From CAZPQN01 sp964588795 (lineage in GTDB: Bacteria > Fidelibacterota > UBA2242): DNA of 64,000 nucleotides. The notes beneath the pieces were generated by a model. The model made no database searches and had not been told where the DNA came from. It saw only the letters and a program-made list of their open reading frames with translations. Shown one piece after another: positions 26,150 to 35,761 of this stretch. The first letter of the stretch is position 1, and each line of letters opens with the position of its first letter. The translations under genes were made by a program, and so were the position numbers. The stretch is taken from contig CAZPQN010000003.1 of assembly GCA_964588795.1 (NCBI GenBank), positions 43,409 through 107,408 on the forward strand, in the 5' to 3' direction.

Positions 26150-27420
26150 TCAAGTTTATCTTACGCGGTTTGTTACGCGATCGGCACCGTAGTTTGTTTC
26201 CATTCCTGATTGTGACGTTGGGAGTCTGGATTGCGGTCTTCATGCAAGCCTATATGAATGGCGTCCTGTCAGATATGGTTGATTATAACGCCCGTTATGC
26301 CACCGGACATGTCAAGGTCATGAGCCGGGCTTATGCTGAAAATGTCGATCAACTCCCCAATGACTTAGCCTTGACCGGCGTCTCGAATCTCATGCAAAGA
26401 CTCCAGCAGGAATACCCCGATATGACCTGGGTCAGACGTATCCAGTTCGGTGGATTACTGGACATTCCCGATGATAATGGAGAAACCCGGGCACAATGCA
26501 TGGTCATCGGGATGGGCGTGGATTTACTGAGTCCCGCAAGTTCGGAAATCAACACCCTCAATATCGGCAATTCGCTCGTGTCCGGACGCATGCCACGCGA
26601 AGCGGGCGAAATTCTGGTCAGCGTGGACATGGCGGAAAAACTGGGCGTTCAGCCCGGCGAAGTCGCCACGCTTTTGTCCTCCAGTATGTACGGCAGTATG
26701 GTTATTTACAATTTTAGCGTGGTCGGCACTCTTCGATTTGGGGTGCAGATGATGGATCGGGGTGCAATGATCGCGGATGTGACTGACGTGCAGGCAGCAC
26801 TCGACATGCAGGACGCCGCCGGTGAAATTATCGGTTATCTGCCGAATCGTGTCTATGATGATTTGGCCTGTCAGGACATCGTCCGCAAATTCAACGCGGG
26901 ATATGAGCGGGATACGAGTGAGTTTGCACCGGTCATGGGCACTCTGAAGGAAATAAGCAATTTGGGTGGCTACCTCGATATGGCTTCCAGCTTCTCAAGT
27001 ATCATCGTGGCGGTCTTCATGATGGTAATGTCGGTGGTGCTCTGGAACGCCGGACTTTTAGGCGGCTTGCGACGCTATGGCGAAGTCGGCGTGCGCTTAG
27101 CCATTGGTGAGAACAAGAGCCATATTTTCCGCACGATGATTTACGAGTCAATGGCTATCGGGCTATTTGGTTCGATTACTGGAACAGTCTTTGGTCTGGG
27201 CTGCGCTTACTGGATGCAGGTCAAGGGATTGGACATCAGCAATCTGATGAAAAATGTCAATATGATGATCCCTACTATTTTTCGCGCCCGAATCACCCCG
27301 ACGACCTACTACATCGGCTTTTTCCCTGGCCTGCTGGCCACGGTGTTGGGTACGGCTCTGGCTGGCATCGGCATTTACCGGCGGCAGACAGCCTCATTAT
27401 TCAAGGAGTTGGAAGCATGA
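26146..27420 (+). CDS. FtsX-like ABC permease (second)
   Basis: A 424-residue partner permease. MIKFILRGLLRDRHR is a cytoplasmic start, then one helix, a periplasmic domain (RARCxx-free, containing NSLVSGRMPREAGEILVSV) and three C-terminal helices. RRYGEVGVRLAIGENKSHIF is the coupling segment. The longer open frame upstream belongs to another reading of the first permease gene; the ATG overlapping its stop is the sensible start. Two different FtsX permeases with one LolD-like ATPase is the LolCDE plan. A LolA-like gene follows with another ATGA overlap. Confidence 0.88.
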   Translation: MIKFILRGLLRDRHRSLFPFLIVTLGVWIAVFMQAYMNGVLSDMVDYNARYATGHVKVMSRAYAENVDQLPNDLALTGVSNLMQRLQQEYPDMTWVRRIQFGGLLDIPDDNGETRAQCMVIGMGVDLLSPASSEINTLNIGNSLVSGRMPREAGEILVSVDMAEKLGVQPGEVATLLSSSMYGSMVIYNFSVVGTLRFGVQMMDRGAMIADVTDVQAALDMQDAAGEIIGYLPNRVYDDLACQDIVRKFNAGYERDTSEFAPVMGTLKEISNLGGYLDMASSFSSIIVAVFMMVMSVVLWNAGLLGGLRRYGEVGVRLAIGENKSHIFRTMIYESMAIGLFGSITGTVFGLGCAYWMQVKGLDISNLMKNVNMMIPTIFRARITPTTYYIGFFPGLLATVLGTALAGIGIYRRQTASLFKELEA

Positions 27421-28160
27421 AAATCGTAACGGGTGGTTTAGTACTTTGCCTTTTAGTACAGTTCCCCACCGCTCAGACTCTTAGCGGGCGGGAAATCCTG
27501 GACCGGGTCGATCAAAACCGCATCGTGGGACAGGCCATCAGCGTGACCACGATGATCATTCACGGACGCAGTGGTACCAGAACCATCCAGGCGCGTGCCT
27601 GGAGCGATGGCACCGAAAAAGCCTTCGTGGAGTACCTTTCGCCCGCTCGTGAAAAAGGCAAAAAAATGCTGAAACTGGCCAAACAGCTCTGGATTTACAC
27701 TCCGGAACCAAATGACCGGATCATCGCCATCTCCGGTCACCTTTTGCGGCAATCCGTGATGGGCTCTGACCTATCTTACGAAGATATGCTTGAAAATGAC
27801 ATCTTACAGGATCAGTACGAAGCCCGTGTGTTGGGACAGGAAACACTGCATGATCGGCAATGCTATTTACTCGAGTTGACAGCACGCATGGACAACATCG
27901 CCTACCATTCCCGCAAAATCTGGGTCGACAGCGAACGCTATTTGCCATTGAAAGAAAATCGCTATGCCCGCGGGGGTAAACTGCTGAAAACTACCACCGT
28001 GCATTCCGTATTTCAGGTTGACGGGCACTGGTTGCCGAAGAAGATGACATTCCGCGATATGCTGTCGAGCGGCGGCGGCACGGAATATATCATTGACTCG
28101 CTTGATTTCAAGGTTAACATCCCCGATTACCAGTTTACCAAAGCCGCTCTGCGCAAATAG
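27417..28160 (+). CDS. Outer membrane lipoprotein-sorting (LolA-like) protein
   Basis: A 247-residue periplasmic protein with a signal peptide (about 1-20). The body matches the LolA-like sorting family: REILDRVDQNR at the start, EYLSPAREKGKKMLKL, LWIYTPEPNDRI, GSDLSYEDML and WVDSERYLPLKENRY. These proteins form an open beta barrel that can bind acyl chains. It is the last gene of the LolD/FtsX operon, which supports a carrier role between the inner-membrane ABC complex and the outer membrane. It is longer than classical LolA (about 180 residues). Confidence 0.85.
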   Translation: MKIVTGGLVLCLLVQFPTAQTLSGREILDRVDQNRIVGQAISVTTMIIHGRSGTRTIQARAWSDGTEKAFVEYLSPAREKGKKMLKLAKQLWIYTPEPNDRIIAISGHLLRQSVMGSDLSYEDMLENDILQDQYEARVLGQETLHDRQCYLLELTARMDNIAYHSRKIWVDSERYLPLKENRYARGGKLLKTTTVHSVFQVDGHWLPKKMTFRDMLSSGGGTEYIIDSLDFKVNIPDYQFTKAALRK

Positions 28161-28169
28161 GCGCACGAA

Positions 28170-29060
28170 TCAGTTTTTCTTACGGTCTTTATCGGCGAAA
28201 TACTTGCTGACCAGATAGAGCGTGTTTTTTTCCGCAGTCGTCAGGTTATCGTAACCATCGCGACTGACTTTGTCGAGGATGCGGTCCAGTTCCTCGCGCA
28301 TGGTTTCTTCAGTTTGATAGGATGGGGGTCGATCGGGACGGCGGGTTTTCGTCCGGAATAACCGGTGCAGGGGATTTTTCCAGTTCCAATGTAACCGGGG
28401 TAAGTGGCAACGTGGCAGACGGATGCGGGGAAAGTGCCAGAAACGGTCGCGGCGCAGATAAATATAACCGACCAGCAACCCGCCTAAATGCGTCAGATGC
28501 GAGATGTTGCTAGCGGAGCTGCTGAAGGTCGAAAAAAATGTCACTGCGCCCATGATCAGGACGAAATATTTGGCTTTGACGGGTATCAGAAAATAGACAT
28601 TGATATAGCGCTCCGGAAAGAGCAGGGCGAAGGCTAAGAGAATGCCGTAAATTGCCCCGCTGGCACCCACTACGGGAATCGGTGAATTCCAACTGAACAG
28701 CAGAGTCAGCAAACCTGAACCTACTCCTGTCAGAAAATAATATTTATAGAACTCGCGTTTGCCCCAGTTGTATTCAATCTCCTGCCCAAACATCCAGAGC
28801 ACGAACATATTGACAAACAGATGTCCGAACCCTCCATGGATGAATAAATAAGTGCACAGTTGCCAGAGATAACCGCGATTGATGATCGCCTGCGGCACAA
28901 GACCGAAATAGACGACGAAATAACGTTCCGCCCGCAGTAGAACCATGACCAGAAAAACAACCCCATTGGCGATGATCAGATTCTTTACCGCACCCCGGAA
29001 AATGCGCGGCCGGATATAAGAATAACCCGACGGGGGACGATAGTTGGAGTAATAGTTCAT
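28170..29060 (-). CDS. Rhomboid family intramembrane serine protease
   Basis: This 296-residue protein has six or seven hydrophobic helices. The catalytic serine lies in VVGASGAIYG and the catalytic histidine in HLTHLGGLLVGY. LFIHGGFGHLFVNMFVLWMFG supplies the conserved HxxxN region. A basic linker and a C-terminal stretch (ELDRILDKVSRDGYDNLT) resemble the small cytoplasmic tail found on Bacteroidota-type rhomboids. It cleaves membrane proteins within the bilayer; the substrate is unknown. Its ATG overlaps the recO stop by four bases. Confidence 0.9.
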   Translation of the reverse strand: MNYYSNYRPPSGYSYIRPRIFRGAVKNLIIANGVVFLVMVLLRAERYFVVYFGLVPQAIINRGYLWQLCTYLFIHGGFGHLFVNMFVLWMFGQEIEYNWGKREFYKYYFLTGVGSGLLTLLFSWNSPIPVVGASGAIYGILLAFALLFPERYINVYFLIPVKAKYFVLIMGAVTFFSTFSSSASNISHLTHLGGLLVGYIYLRRDRFWHFPRIRLPRCHLPRLHWNWKNPLHRLFRTKTRRPDRPPSYQTEETMREELDRILDKVSRDGYDNLTTAEKNTLYLVSKYFADKDRKKN

Positions 29061-29815
29061 CGGTTTCCCATTCCGATCAGCATTTCGAGACTTTTGAGCT
29101 TCGGCGTCACATCAAGATGCCAGGCGATATATTGGACTATCAGACGCGCAAGGTCTTCGTGACTCACGGAAGAATTGGTGCAAGCAATGTCGTCGGCAGA
29201 AGCGCCGGCGGTTATCTGGCGTAAAAAGGTGAGGCTCGCACGGTTCAGCTTAGGCGGGGCGATTAGGTTTTGTCCGCACTTTTCGCAGACAAAGCCACCG
29301 GACGTAGAATCGTAAAATGCCTCCCCGAGCAACCGGTGACATTGCCCGCAGGTGTCAAATGCCGGTTGGTAGCCGAGGGCGGTCGCCAATTGTAACAGAA
29401 AAGCGATAAAAACCACCGCCCGATTCGAAGACCGGTCTTGCAGACGATCCAGGATTTCGGTCGCCAGTCGGAAAAGATTTTCGTCGGGATGATGTTCGGG
29501 GATGAATTTTTCGAGACATTCGATCACTGCGGTGCCATAAATAGGCGCGCTCAGCTCAACCTCGCCATAAAAGTAATTTTTCAGCGGGGTAACCTTGCTG
29601 AGAGTTTGAATTTCACGAGTGGCCTTGTAATAAAAGATGACCTCCGCCAGATTCAATGGCTCCAGATACCCTCGGAAGGTGCTTTTCAAACGGCGGGCAC
29701 CCTTGGCAATCACCGCCACCTTGCCCTGCGATTCGGTGAACAGGCGCACGATTAGACTACTTTCCTGAAAAGGGATATGCCTCAGGATCAAAGCGCGAGT
29801 AGTTATGATAGCCAT
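29057..29815 (-). CDS. recO: DNA repair protein RecO
   Basis: This 252-residue protein has an N-terminal OB-fold (ALILRHIPFQESSLIVRLFTE) with VIAKGARRLKS, and a helical C-terminal part with a zinc site made of CGQCH and CEKCG. These are the standard RecO features. It acts with RecF and RecR to load RecA on SSB-coated single-stranded DNA. It sits after proS and is translationally coupled to the rhomboid gene, an unrelated function. Confidence 0.92.
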   Translation of the reverse strand: MAIITTRALILRHIPFQESSLIVRLFTESQGKVAVIAKGARRLKSTFRGYLEPLNLAEVIFYYKATREIQTLSKVTPLKNYFYGEVELSAPIYGTAVIECLEKFIPEHHPDENLFRLATEILDRLQDRSSNRAVVFIAFLLQLATALGYQPAFDTCGQCHRLLGEAFYDSTSGGFVCEKCGQNLIAPPKLNRASLTFLRQITAGASADDIACTNSSVSHEDLARLIVQYIAWHLDVTPKLKSLEMLIGMGNR

Positions 29816-29873
29816 GTCAGGATCATTCTAAGTGTTCAACTATCACACGCGCGTCGTCATCAGTCTCCAGGCA

Positions 29874-31301
29874 TTAGTAAGCCTTGGCGAGAATGACGGT
29901 CTGCTGTGCCGGTTGGCCGGTATAGAAGCACTTACCCTTAGCCGCCTGATCGAAGGGAATAACCCGGATGGTAGCTTTGGTCTCTTCCTGGATGCGCGCT
30001 TCATCTTCTCTCCCGCCTGCCCATAGCGCCCGCACAAAGCCGCCTTTTTCGATGATGTCTTTGAATTGCGTGTAATTCTCTGCCGGGAATGTATTTTGCT
30101 CGCGGAAATCACGAGCACGCTGGAATAATTCCTGCTGGATCCGGTCGAGGATCTCCGGAATTACCGCGGCGACATTGACCACCGGAATGCGCAGTTTTTC
30201 ACGCGTATCGCGACGTGCCAAAATTACTGCCTGCCCCGCGACGTCTTTCGGGCCGACCTCGATCCGCAGCGGCACGCCCTTCATCTCATAATGATTGAAT
30301 TTCCAGCCCGGCGTTTCCTGCTCATTCGTGTCATAAAGGAATCGCACTTTTAAAGCTTCCAGCGCCTGGATCAGGGGACTGACAAAAGCCTTGATCAGGT
30401 CTTTATCCTCGGCGCTTTTCCAGATGGGAACGATGACCACCTGCAAGGGAGCTATGCGCGGTGGCAGGATCAATCCTTTGTCATCGCCATGGGTCATGAC
30501 TACGCCACCCACCAGACGCGTGCTGACGCCCCAGCTGGTAGCGTAGACATACTCCAACTGATTAGCATGGTTCAAAAACTGGACATCGAAGGCTTTGGCA
30601 AAGTTCTGTCCTAAAAAATGAGAGGTGCCAGCCTGCAGCGCTTTCTTGTCACCCATCATGGCTTCGATGGCATAAGTGTCCACGGCACCAGCAAATTTCT
30701 GGGCGTCGGTTTTACGACCGACGAACACTGGCATCGCCAAATAATCTTCCGCCAGCTGCCGATAGAGTTCCAGAATACGGAGAGTCTCTTCCTCGGCTTC
30801 GACGGCGGTGGCGTGTGCAGTGTGTCCTTCCTGCCAGAGAAATTCGGTCGTCCGCAGGAACAGGCGGGTGCGCAATTCCCAGCGTACGACATTCGCCCAT
30901 TGATTAATAAGAATCGGCAGGTCGCGGTAGGATTTGATCCACTTTTTATACATGGCCCAGATGATTGTTTCTGAAGTGGGACGAATGTAGAGTGGTTCAT
31001 CCAGAGGTTTACCGCCGCCGATGGTTACTACGGCGCATTCCGGAGCAAAGCCTTCGACATGCTCGGCTTCTCTTTTCAGATAGCTTTCCGGAATGAACAG
31101 CGGAAAGTAGGCATTGACATGCCCGGAGGCTTTGAACATCCGGTCGGCAATATCCCGAATATTCTCCCAGAGTGCATAACCGTAGGGGCGAATGACCATG
31201 GTGCCTTTGACCGGTCCATAGTCAGCCAGTTCAGCTTTCTGAACAACATCGGTATACCATTTGGCATAATCTTCACTGCGTTTGGTGACACTGATCGACA
31301 C
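29874..31301 (-). CDS. proS: Prolyl-tRNA synthetase, archaeal/eukaryotic-type short form
   Basis: A 475-residue class II synthetase without the editing insertion of the long bacterial form. Motif 2 is RTTEFLWQEGHTAH and motif 3 includes GVVMTHGDDKGLILPP. The C-terminal anticodon-binding domain (VVIVPIW onward) is followed by the extra domain ending in LAKAY. It charges tRNA-Pro with proline. Translation starts at GTG with AGGA upstream. This form occurs in many bacterial phyla, so it is weak taxonomic evidence alone. Confidence 0.94.
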   Translation of the reverse strand: MSISVTKRSEDYAKWYTDVVQKAELADYGPVKGTMVIRPYGYALWENIRDIADRMFKASGHVNAYFPLFIPESYLKREAEHVEGFAPECAVVTIGGGKPLDEPLYIRPTSETIIWAMYKKWIKSYRDLPILINQWANVVRWELRTRLFLRTTEFLWQEGHTAHATAVEAEEETLRILELYRQLAEDYLAMPVFVGRKTDAQKFAGAVDTYAIEAMMGDKKALQAGTSHFLGQNFAKAFDVQFLNHANQLEYVYATSWGVSTRLVGGVVMTHGDDKGLILPPRIAPLQVVIVPIWKSAEDKDLIKAFVSPLIQALEALKVRFLYDTNEQETPGWKFNHYEMKGVPLRIEVGPKDVAGQAVILARRDTREKLRIPVVNVAAVIPEILDRIQQELFQRARDFREQNTFPAENYTQFKDIIEKGGFVRALWAGGREDEARIQEETKATIRVIPFDQAAKGKCFYTGQPAQQTVILAKAY

Positions 31302-31310
31302 GATAAATTC

Positions 31311-31988
31311 CTATATTAAATCCTTGGTTTTTTCCTTAAATCCGATGCGATGGTAGGGGTTGACGATGCTGGTGCAGACATTGAACAGATGCGCGGCGAC
31401 CCGTTTCAGAAAACGGCTGTAGAGTGCTAAGGTCACGGCATCGGAAACACTGCACTGGCATTCCCCTTTCACTAACGTATTGGTCAGAATGGCGCTGTCA
31501 CGCGATACATCTTTGTAGCCGTTGAGAACCTGGCGGGCTAAATCTGCATCCGACTCCGGAAAGGCTTTGACCGTCAAATCAAAAAACTCCTTAACCTTCT
31601 GCTCGATACCGGTGATGGTGGCTTCAAACTCGCCCCCGCTGAGGAGTGCTTTGTGCAAGGTTGCCAGGTCGGCGATATTTTTTGTATAATCCCCAATCCG
31701 CTCAATATCCGTGACGACATTAGCCAGCGTCAGACCGGAAACAATCTCACTTTTCTCGGTAATTAAAAGATGCGTAAGCACTTTTTTACGGACATCCCGT
31801 TCGAGTTTGTTAATGGTTTTGTCATGCTGATAGATATCAATACGCAACTGACCGGTGTCGCTCTCGCGTAGCGACCATACCGCCTCGAAAAACATCTCAC
31901 GTGTCAGGGAAAGCATTTTTTCCGCCAATTCCAACGTTTCCGCTGTCAGCGTCTTTTTTCTCCACAACCTGATAAATTCGCCAAACAT
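31311..31988 (-). CDS. PhoU-domain protein
   Basis: A 225-residue all-helical protein with PhoU-type repeats: EMFFEAVWSLRESDTG in the first half and NVVTDIERIGDYTKNIADL, containing the metal-binding ExxxD-like pattern, in the second. In many genomes this domain is fused to Na/Pi symporters; here it is a separate gene starting two bases after the symporter gene. It likely regulates that transporter in response to phosphate. GAGG precedes the ATG. Confidence 0.85.
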   Translation of the reverse strand: MFGEFIRLWRKKTLTAETLELAEKMLSLTREMFFEAVWSLRESDTGQLRIDIYQHDKTINKLERDVRKKVLTHLLITEKSEIVSGLTLANVVTDIERIGDYTKNIADLATLHKALLSGGEFEATITGIEQKVKEFFDLTVKAFPESDADLARQVLNGYKDVSRDSAILTNTLVKGECQCSVSDAVTLALYSRFLKRVAAHLFNVCTSIVNPYHRIGFKEKTKDLI

Positions 31989-31990
31989 AT

Positions 31991-33085
31991 TTACCTCGAT
32001 ATGAAAATTAGAATTATTGGAATAATAAAAAACAGCGTCGCCACATAGACGATTGCATAAACCCGGTTACGGCGCGTCAAACTAGCCAGACCACGGGCTA
32101 AAGCGATCGGCAGCCTCTGCAAAGGCAGAAATATACACGTGCCGAAAATATTGAATATTGTATGCGAGAAAGCGATCGTAATCGCATTGATATTGCCGGT
32201 AGCCATTGCCGCTAAAAAAGCCGTGATAGTGGTGCCGATGTTGGCTCCCAGGTCATACGGATAAATTTTCTTCAGCGTCAGGATCCCCGCCGCCGCCAAC
32301 GGCACAACCAGAGATGTGGTAATCGAACTACTCTGGACGATGGTGGTCAAAACTAATCCTAAAAGAAAAGCCCGCACAGTATTTTTAAAAATGTACTGAT
32401 CAAAGAACACTTCGACCTTGGCCAGCACCAAGGATTTAATCACTCTGACCAGAAAAGTCAGCGCCACAAACAACAGTACGAAAGCAAGAATGATATTGAG
32501 CCAAAGATGTCCGGGAAAAAGTCCGCAAATCCTCATTGCCACCGGATCGAGAATCTTACCCAATGGATTGATGAGCCTTAAACCGCCCACGTTCTCGAAC
32601 AATTCGGCGATAAAATGCGCGCTACGCCCGATAATATTGAAAAAATATTGCAGTGGGAAAAGTAATAGTACGGCAAGAATGTTAAAGAAATCATGCACCG
32701 TCGCTGCGGCGAATGCGCGTTCAAATTCATCTTTTTTCCCGATATGCCCGATTGAAACCAACACATTGGTAATGGTGGTCCCAATATTGGCGCCCATGAT
32801 AATGGGTATGGCCAGCCCAATAGTCAGCACTTCTCCCGCGACCATGCTCACCACCAACGAAGAAGTCAGGGAAGAGCTTTGGACGATAGCGGTGGTCAGT
32901 ACGCCAACAATCAAACCCACAAACGGATTGGAAACGCCCTGCATTACTTTGGTGGCAAAGTCCGCCCCCATCAGTTTCAGCGAACTGCCGATGATGGTAA
33001 TGCTCAGTAAAAACAGGTATACTAACACCAAGATGGCGCTGCCTTTGAGAAGAGTGCGTAATCGGTGTATGCTTTTCAGCTCCAT
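31991..33085 (-). CDS. Na/Pi cotransporter (NptA/PNaS family)
   Basis: This 364-residue membrane protein has two inverted-repeat halves, each with the QSSS signature: AIVQSSSLTSSLVVSMVAG and TIVQSSSITTSLVVPLAAAG, followed in each case by MGANIGTTIT or LGANIGTTIT. These are hallmarks of sodium-phosphate symporters of the NptA/PF02690 family. It probably imports or exports inorganic phosphate with sodium across the inner membrane. AGGA lies before the ATG, and the PhoU gene follows directly. Confidence 0.92.
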   Translation of the reverse strand: MELKSIHRLRTLLKGSAILVLVYLFLLSITIIGSSLKLMGADFATKVMQGVSNPFVGLIVGVLTTAIVQSSSLTSSLVVSMVAGEVLTIGLAIPIIMGANIGTTITNVLVSIGHIGKKDEFERAFAAATVHDFFNILAVLLLFPLQYFFNIIGRSAHFIAELFENVGGLRLINPLGKILDPVAMRICGLFPGHLWLNIILAFVLLFVALTFLVRVIKSLVLAKVEVFFDQYIFKNTVRAFLLGLVLTTIVQSSSITTSLVVPLAAAGILTLKKIYPYDLGANIGTTITAFLAAMATGNINAITIAFSHTIFNIFGTCIFLPLQRLPIALARGLASLTRRNRVYAIVYVATLFFIIPIILIFISR

Positions 33086-33184
33086 TATTTTCCTGATTTA
33101 AGGTTAAAAAAGTGGTGCAAAGTTACACAAAATTTACGATTTTCACCGCATGTAATGTTCAAATGCCCAGGCTGTAGGCGCGGC

Positions 33185-34150
33185 CTATTTTGAAGGAAAA
33201 TGACAATGAAAACACCGGCCGCCGGCAGAAACTGTCATTGGCGGTGATTCTTCCAAACACACCTTCCGGCGGTTCGGACAGCGGGTCACGAAACGGCAAC
33301 CGCGTCCGGGAACATTTTGGGTAAATTCCGGCGCGTTCGGGCTGAAGGGTTGATTGTTCAACAAGGCGCGCCAGGCGGCAGTCAGCAACTGCGTATATGG
33401 ATGATGGGGAGCCTCAATCAGGTTTGCGGCTGGTCCGGATTCGATCGCTTCCCCGGCGTACATGACCAATAAATGATCGGCAAATTTGTGCACGTTTAAT
33501 AGATCGTGCGTGACGATGATAACCGACAAACCGGTTTCCTGACACCGACGATTTAGCAGGTCAATTAAATCGCGCCGCGCTATTGCATCTAAGGCGGTGG
33601 AAGGTTCGTCCACGATCAGGATTTCCGGTTTTCCGGCCAGCGCCATGGCCAGTGCGACGCGTTGTTGCATGCCACCGGATAATTCAAAAGGAAACGCATC
33701 CATAATCCGCCGGGGATTTTCGAATCCAACCGAGACCAGCAGGTCTTCAAGCGCGGTGGCCAGCTCTGTCCGTGAAAGGGTCTGAGTCGTCGCAATTACA
33801 TCGCTAAGCTGACGTCCGCATTTCAGTACCGGATTCAGTGAAGCAGGTGTGTCCTGAAAGACAAACCCGATAATCCGGCCGCGTATGAATTCCAGCACCT
33901 GCTGATCGGCATGGTCTATTTTTCCCGAGAACCGGCCGGATTCGAGGCGGATTTCACCGGTAAGTCTAAATCCGCGAGGCAATAATCTGACCAATGCCCT
34001 GCAAAGCATCGTTTTACCACTGCCGGATTCACCGCAAATCGCAAGCTTGGCGCCGGGCGGCAGGTGCAAGGAAATAGCACTGACCAGCGTTTTTTGCCCC
34101 GTCTCTGATTCACGCAGGACAGTCAGGTTTTTTATTTCCAATAAAGCCAT
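33185..34150 (-). CDS. Oligopeptide/dipeptide ABC transporter ATP-binding protein (DppD-like)
   Basis: A 321-residue ATPase with Walker A GESGSGKTM, Q-loop FVFQDTPASLNP, signature ELSGGMQQRVALAMAL and Walker B ILIVDEPSTALD. The C-terminal extension (HHPYTQLL, then four cysteines including CRFVTRCPNR and a CFHC end) is the oligopeptide-transporter tail that often binds an iron-sulfur cluster. It is the last gene of a six-gene minus-strand run with two permeases, a binding protein and a kinase. It powers uptake of peptides. Confidence 0.9.
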   Translation of the reverse strand: MALLEIKNLTVLRESETGQKTLVSAISLHLPPGAKLAICGESGSGKTMLCRALVRLLPRGFRLTGEIRLESGRFSGKIDHADQQVLEFIRGRIIGFVFQDTPASLNPVLKCGRQLSDVIATTQTLSRTELATALEDLLVSVGFENPRRIMDAFPFELSGGMQQRVALAMALAGKPEILIVDEPSTALDAIARRDLIDLLNRRCQETGLSVIIVTHDLLNVHKFADHLLVMYAGEAIESGPAANLIEAPHHPYTQLLTAAWRALLNNQPFSPNAPEFTQNVPGRGCRFVTRCPNRRKVCLEESPPMTVSAGGRCFHCHFPSK

Positions 34151-34151
34151 C

Positions 34152-34934
34152 TCAAACGTCCAATTCAGCCGCTTCCAGCAGTGCGCGGGTCAAAGCTGTG
34201 CGTGGTTGGCTAAACAGCACGGCAGTCGGTTCGTATTCAATCAGGTGGCCCCGCGCAATTATCCCAACCCTATCCGCAAGGGAGCGGACGGTCAACAGGT
34301 CGTGGGCAATCAGGATTAGCGTGAGCTTTTGCGTGCTCTTCAGGTGTCGGAGCAGGTCAGTCAATTGCACTTGAATTAACAGATCCTGAGCGGAAAAAGG
34401 TTCATCTAATATCAACAGCTCCGGCTTGGCGGCCAGCGCCCGGGCTATACACACGCGCTGTTTCTGTCCCCCGCTTAGCTGGGCGGGATAGCGTTCGATT
34501 AGCTCTGCGCTAAGTTCGACCATCTGTAAAAAATGCATTACCTGGTCAAGACACTCGCGTTTTGAGAGGTTTTTAGCACACGCCTCCGCTATCGCCGCTC
34601 CGATATTCAGATGGGGATTGAGGGCGCCTCCGGCATCCTGAAAAATGAGTTGTATTTTTCGTGGCGCGCCTCGAGCCTGATCATCTAATTTTTCGCCTCT
34701 AAACCGGATGATACCGCTTTCCGGTTTTAAAAAACCGGCCAGCGCCATGGCCAGCGAGGTCTTGCCACCTCCGGAAGGCCCGACGAAAGCGACGGTCTCT
34801 CCGGGATTAATCGCAAAAGAAATTCCGGAAATGACAGGCCGATAGTTTTGTCGTTTCCCGATCAGCCCGGGAGTGCAAGGATAACCTGCAGTTAAGTTTT
34901 CGACGGATAGGAGCGATTCTACCATACGTTTCAC
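34152..34934 (-). CDS. Peptide ABC transporter ATP-binding protein (DppF/OppF-like)
   Basis: A 260-residue ATPase with Walker A GPSGGGKTS, IFQDAGGALNP, signature QLSGGQKQRVCIARAL and Walker B LLILDEPFSAQD. It lacks the long cysteine-bearing tail of its partner. The start is uncertain: GTG at 34934 overlaps the permease stop (GTGA), while an ATG three codons later also fits; neither has a strong ribosome-binding site. It forms the second half of the ATPase heterodimer. Confidence 0.88.
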   Translation of the reverse strand: MKRMVESLLSVENLTAGYPCTPGLIGKRQNYRPVISGISFAINPGETVAFVGPSGGGKTSLAMALAGFLKPESGIIRFRGEKLDDQARGAPRKIQLIFQDAGGALNPHLNIGAAIAEACAKNLSKRECLDQVMHFLQMVELSAELIERYPAQLSGGQKQRVCIARALAAKPELLILDEPFSAQDLLIQVQLTDLLRHLKSTQKLTLILIAHDLLTVRSLADRVGIIARGHLIEYEPTAVLFSQPRTALTRALLEAAELDV

Positions 34935-35761
34935 ATCCGTCGTTCTTCGAATAATTGCTTCAATCCGTCGCCGATCAGATTAAGGCCGGTAACGGTCAAT
35001 ACGATACAAGCTCCGGCAAACGCTGACAACCACCAGGCACCAACGGGATCCTGGCGCCCCTGGTTCAATAGCGTCCCCCAACTGGCAGTCGGTTCCTGCA
35101 CGCCTAAACCGAGAAAACTCAATCCGGATTCGACAATGATCACTGTGCCGATGAGAAGCGTAAAGCTCGTCACCACCACGCCGGCAATATTTGGTAAAAT
35201 ATAAGCCGTAAGAATCCTGAAACGGGAAACCCCGAGCCCCTGCGCGGCTTTGACGTACAACGCCTGATTAACCAGCATGCTTTCCGCGTGCACCACGCGC
35301 GCCGTTTCCATCCAGGAAAAGGCTACAATGATCTGCAGTGTAAGCCAGGGCGAGTTGTGCCAGATACTGGCACACAACAGGATTGCAAACAAGCGCGGAA
35401 AGCCTAAAAAGACATCGGTCAATCTCATCAGTACCCGGTCAATCAAACCCCCAGTCGTTCCGGCTATCATGCCGATTAGGGTGCCAATGAGAGTCGCCAG
35501 TACGGCCGCGCCAAAAGCCATGGCAAGCGTAAGCCGCGTACCGAAAATAAGGCGGGCGAATACATCGCGACCGAAATAATCCGTACCGCATAAATGCCGG
35601 GCAGACGGCGCGGCCAGAGTCATTGATAAATTCTGCGTATCCGGTGCATGTCTGGTCAGAGCACCCTGCATAATCGCGATAATTAAAAAAGGTAGGATAA
35701 TGACCAGGCCGGTACGGCAATTTTTATTTCTGAAGAATGGGTGCCAGAAAACTGATTTCAT
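34931..35761 (-). CDS. Peptide ABC transporter permease (DppC/OppC-like)
   Basis: A 276-residue inner-membrane permease. After one N-terminal helix it has the OppC segment HLCGTDYFGRDVFARLIFGTR, and the EAA coupling loop appears as AAQGLGVSRFRILTAYILPN. FLGLGVQEPTASWGTLL near the end is also typical. It overlaps dppB-like upstream by ATGA and the ATPase gene downstream by GTGA. Confidence 0.92.
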   Translation of the reverse strand: MKSVFWHPFFRNKNCRTGLVIILPFLIIAIMQGALTRHAPDTQNLSMTLAAPSARHLCGTDYFGRDVFARLIFGTRLTLAMAFGAAVLATLIGTLIGMIAGTTGGLIDRVLMRLTDVFLGFPRLFAILLCASIWHNSPWLTLQIIVAFSWMETARVVHAESMLVNQALYVKAAQGLGVSRFRILTAYILPNIAGVVVTSFTLLIGTVIIVESGLSFLGLGVQEPTASWGTLLNQGRQDPVGAWWLSAFAGACIVLTVTGLNLIGDGLKQLFEERRM

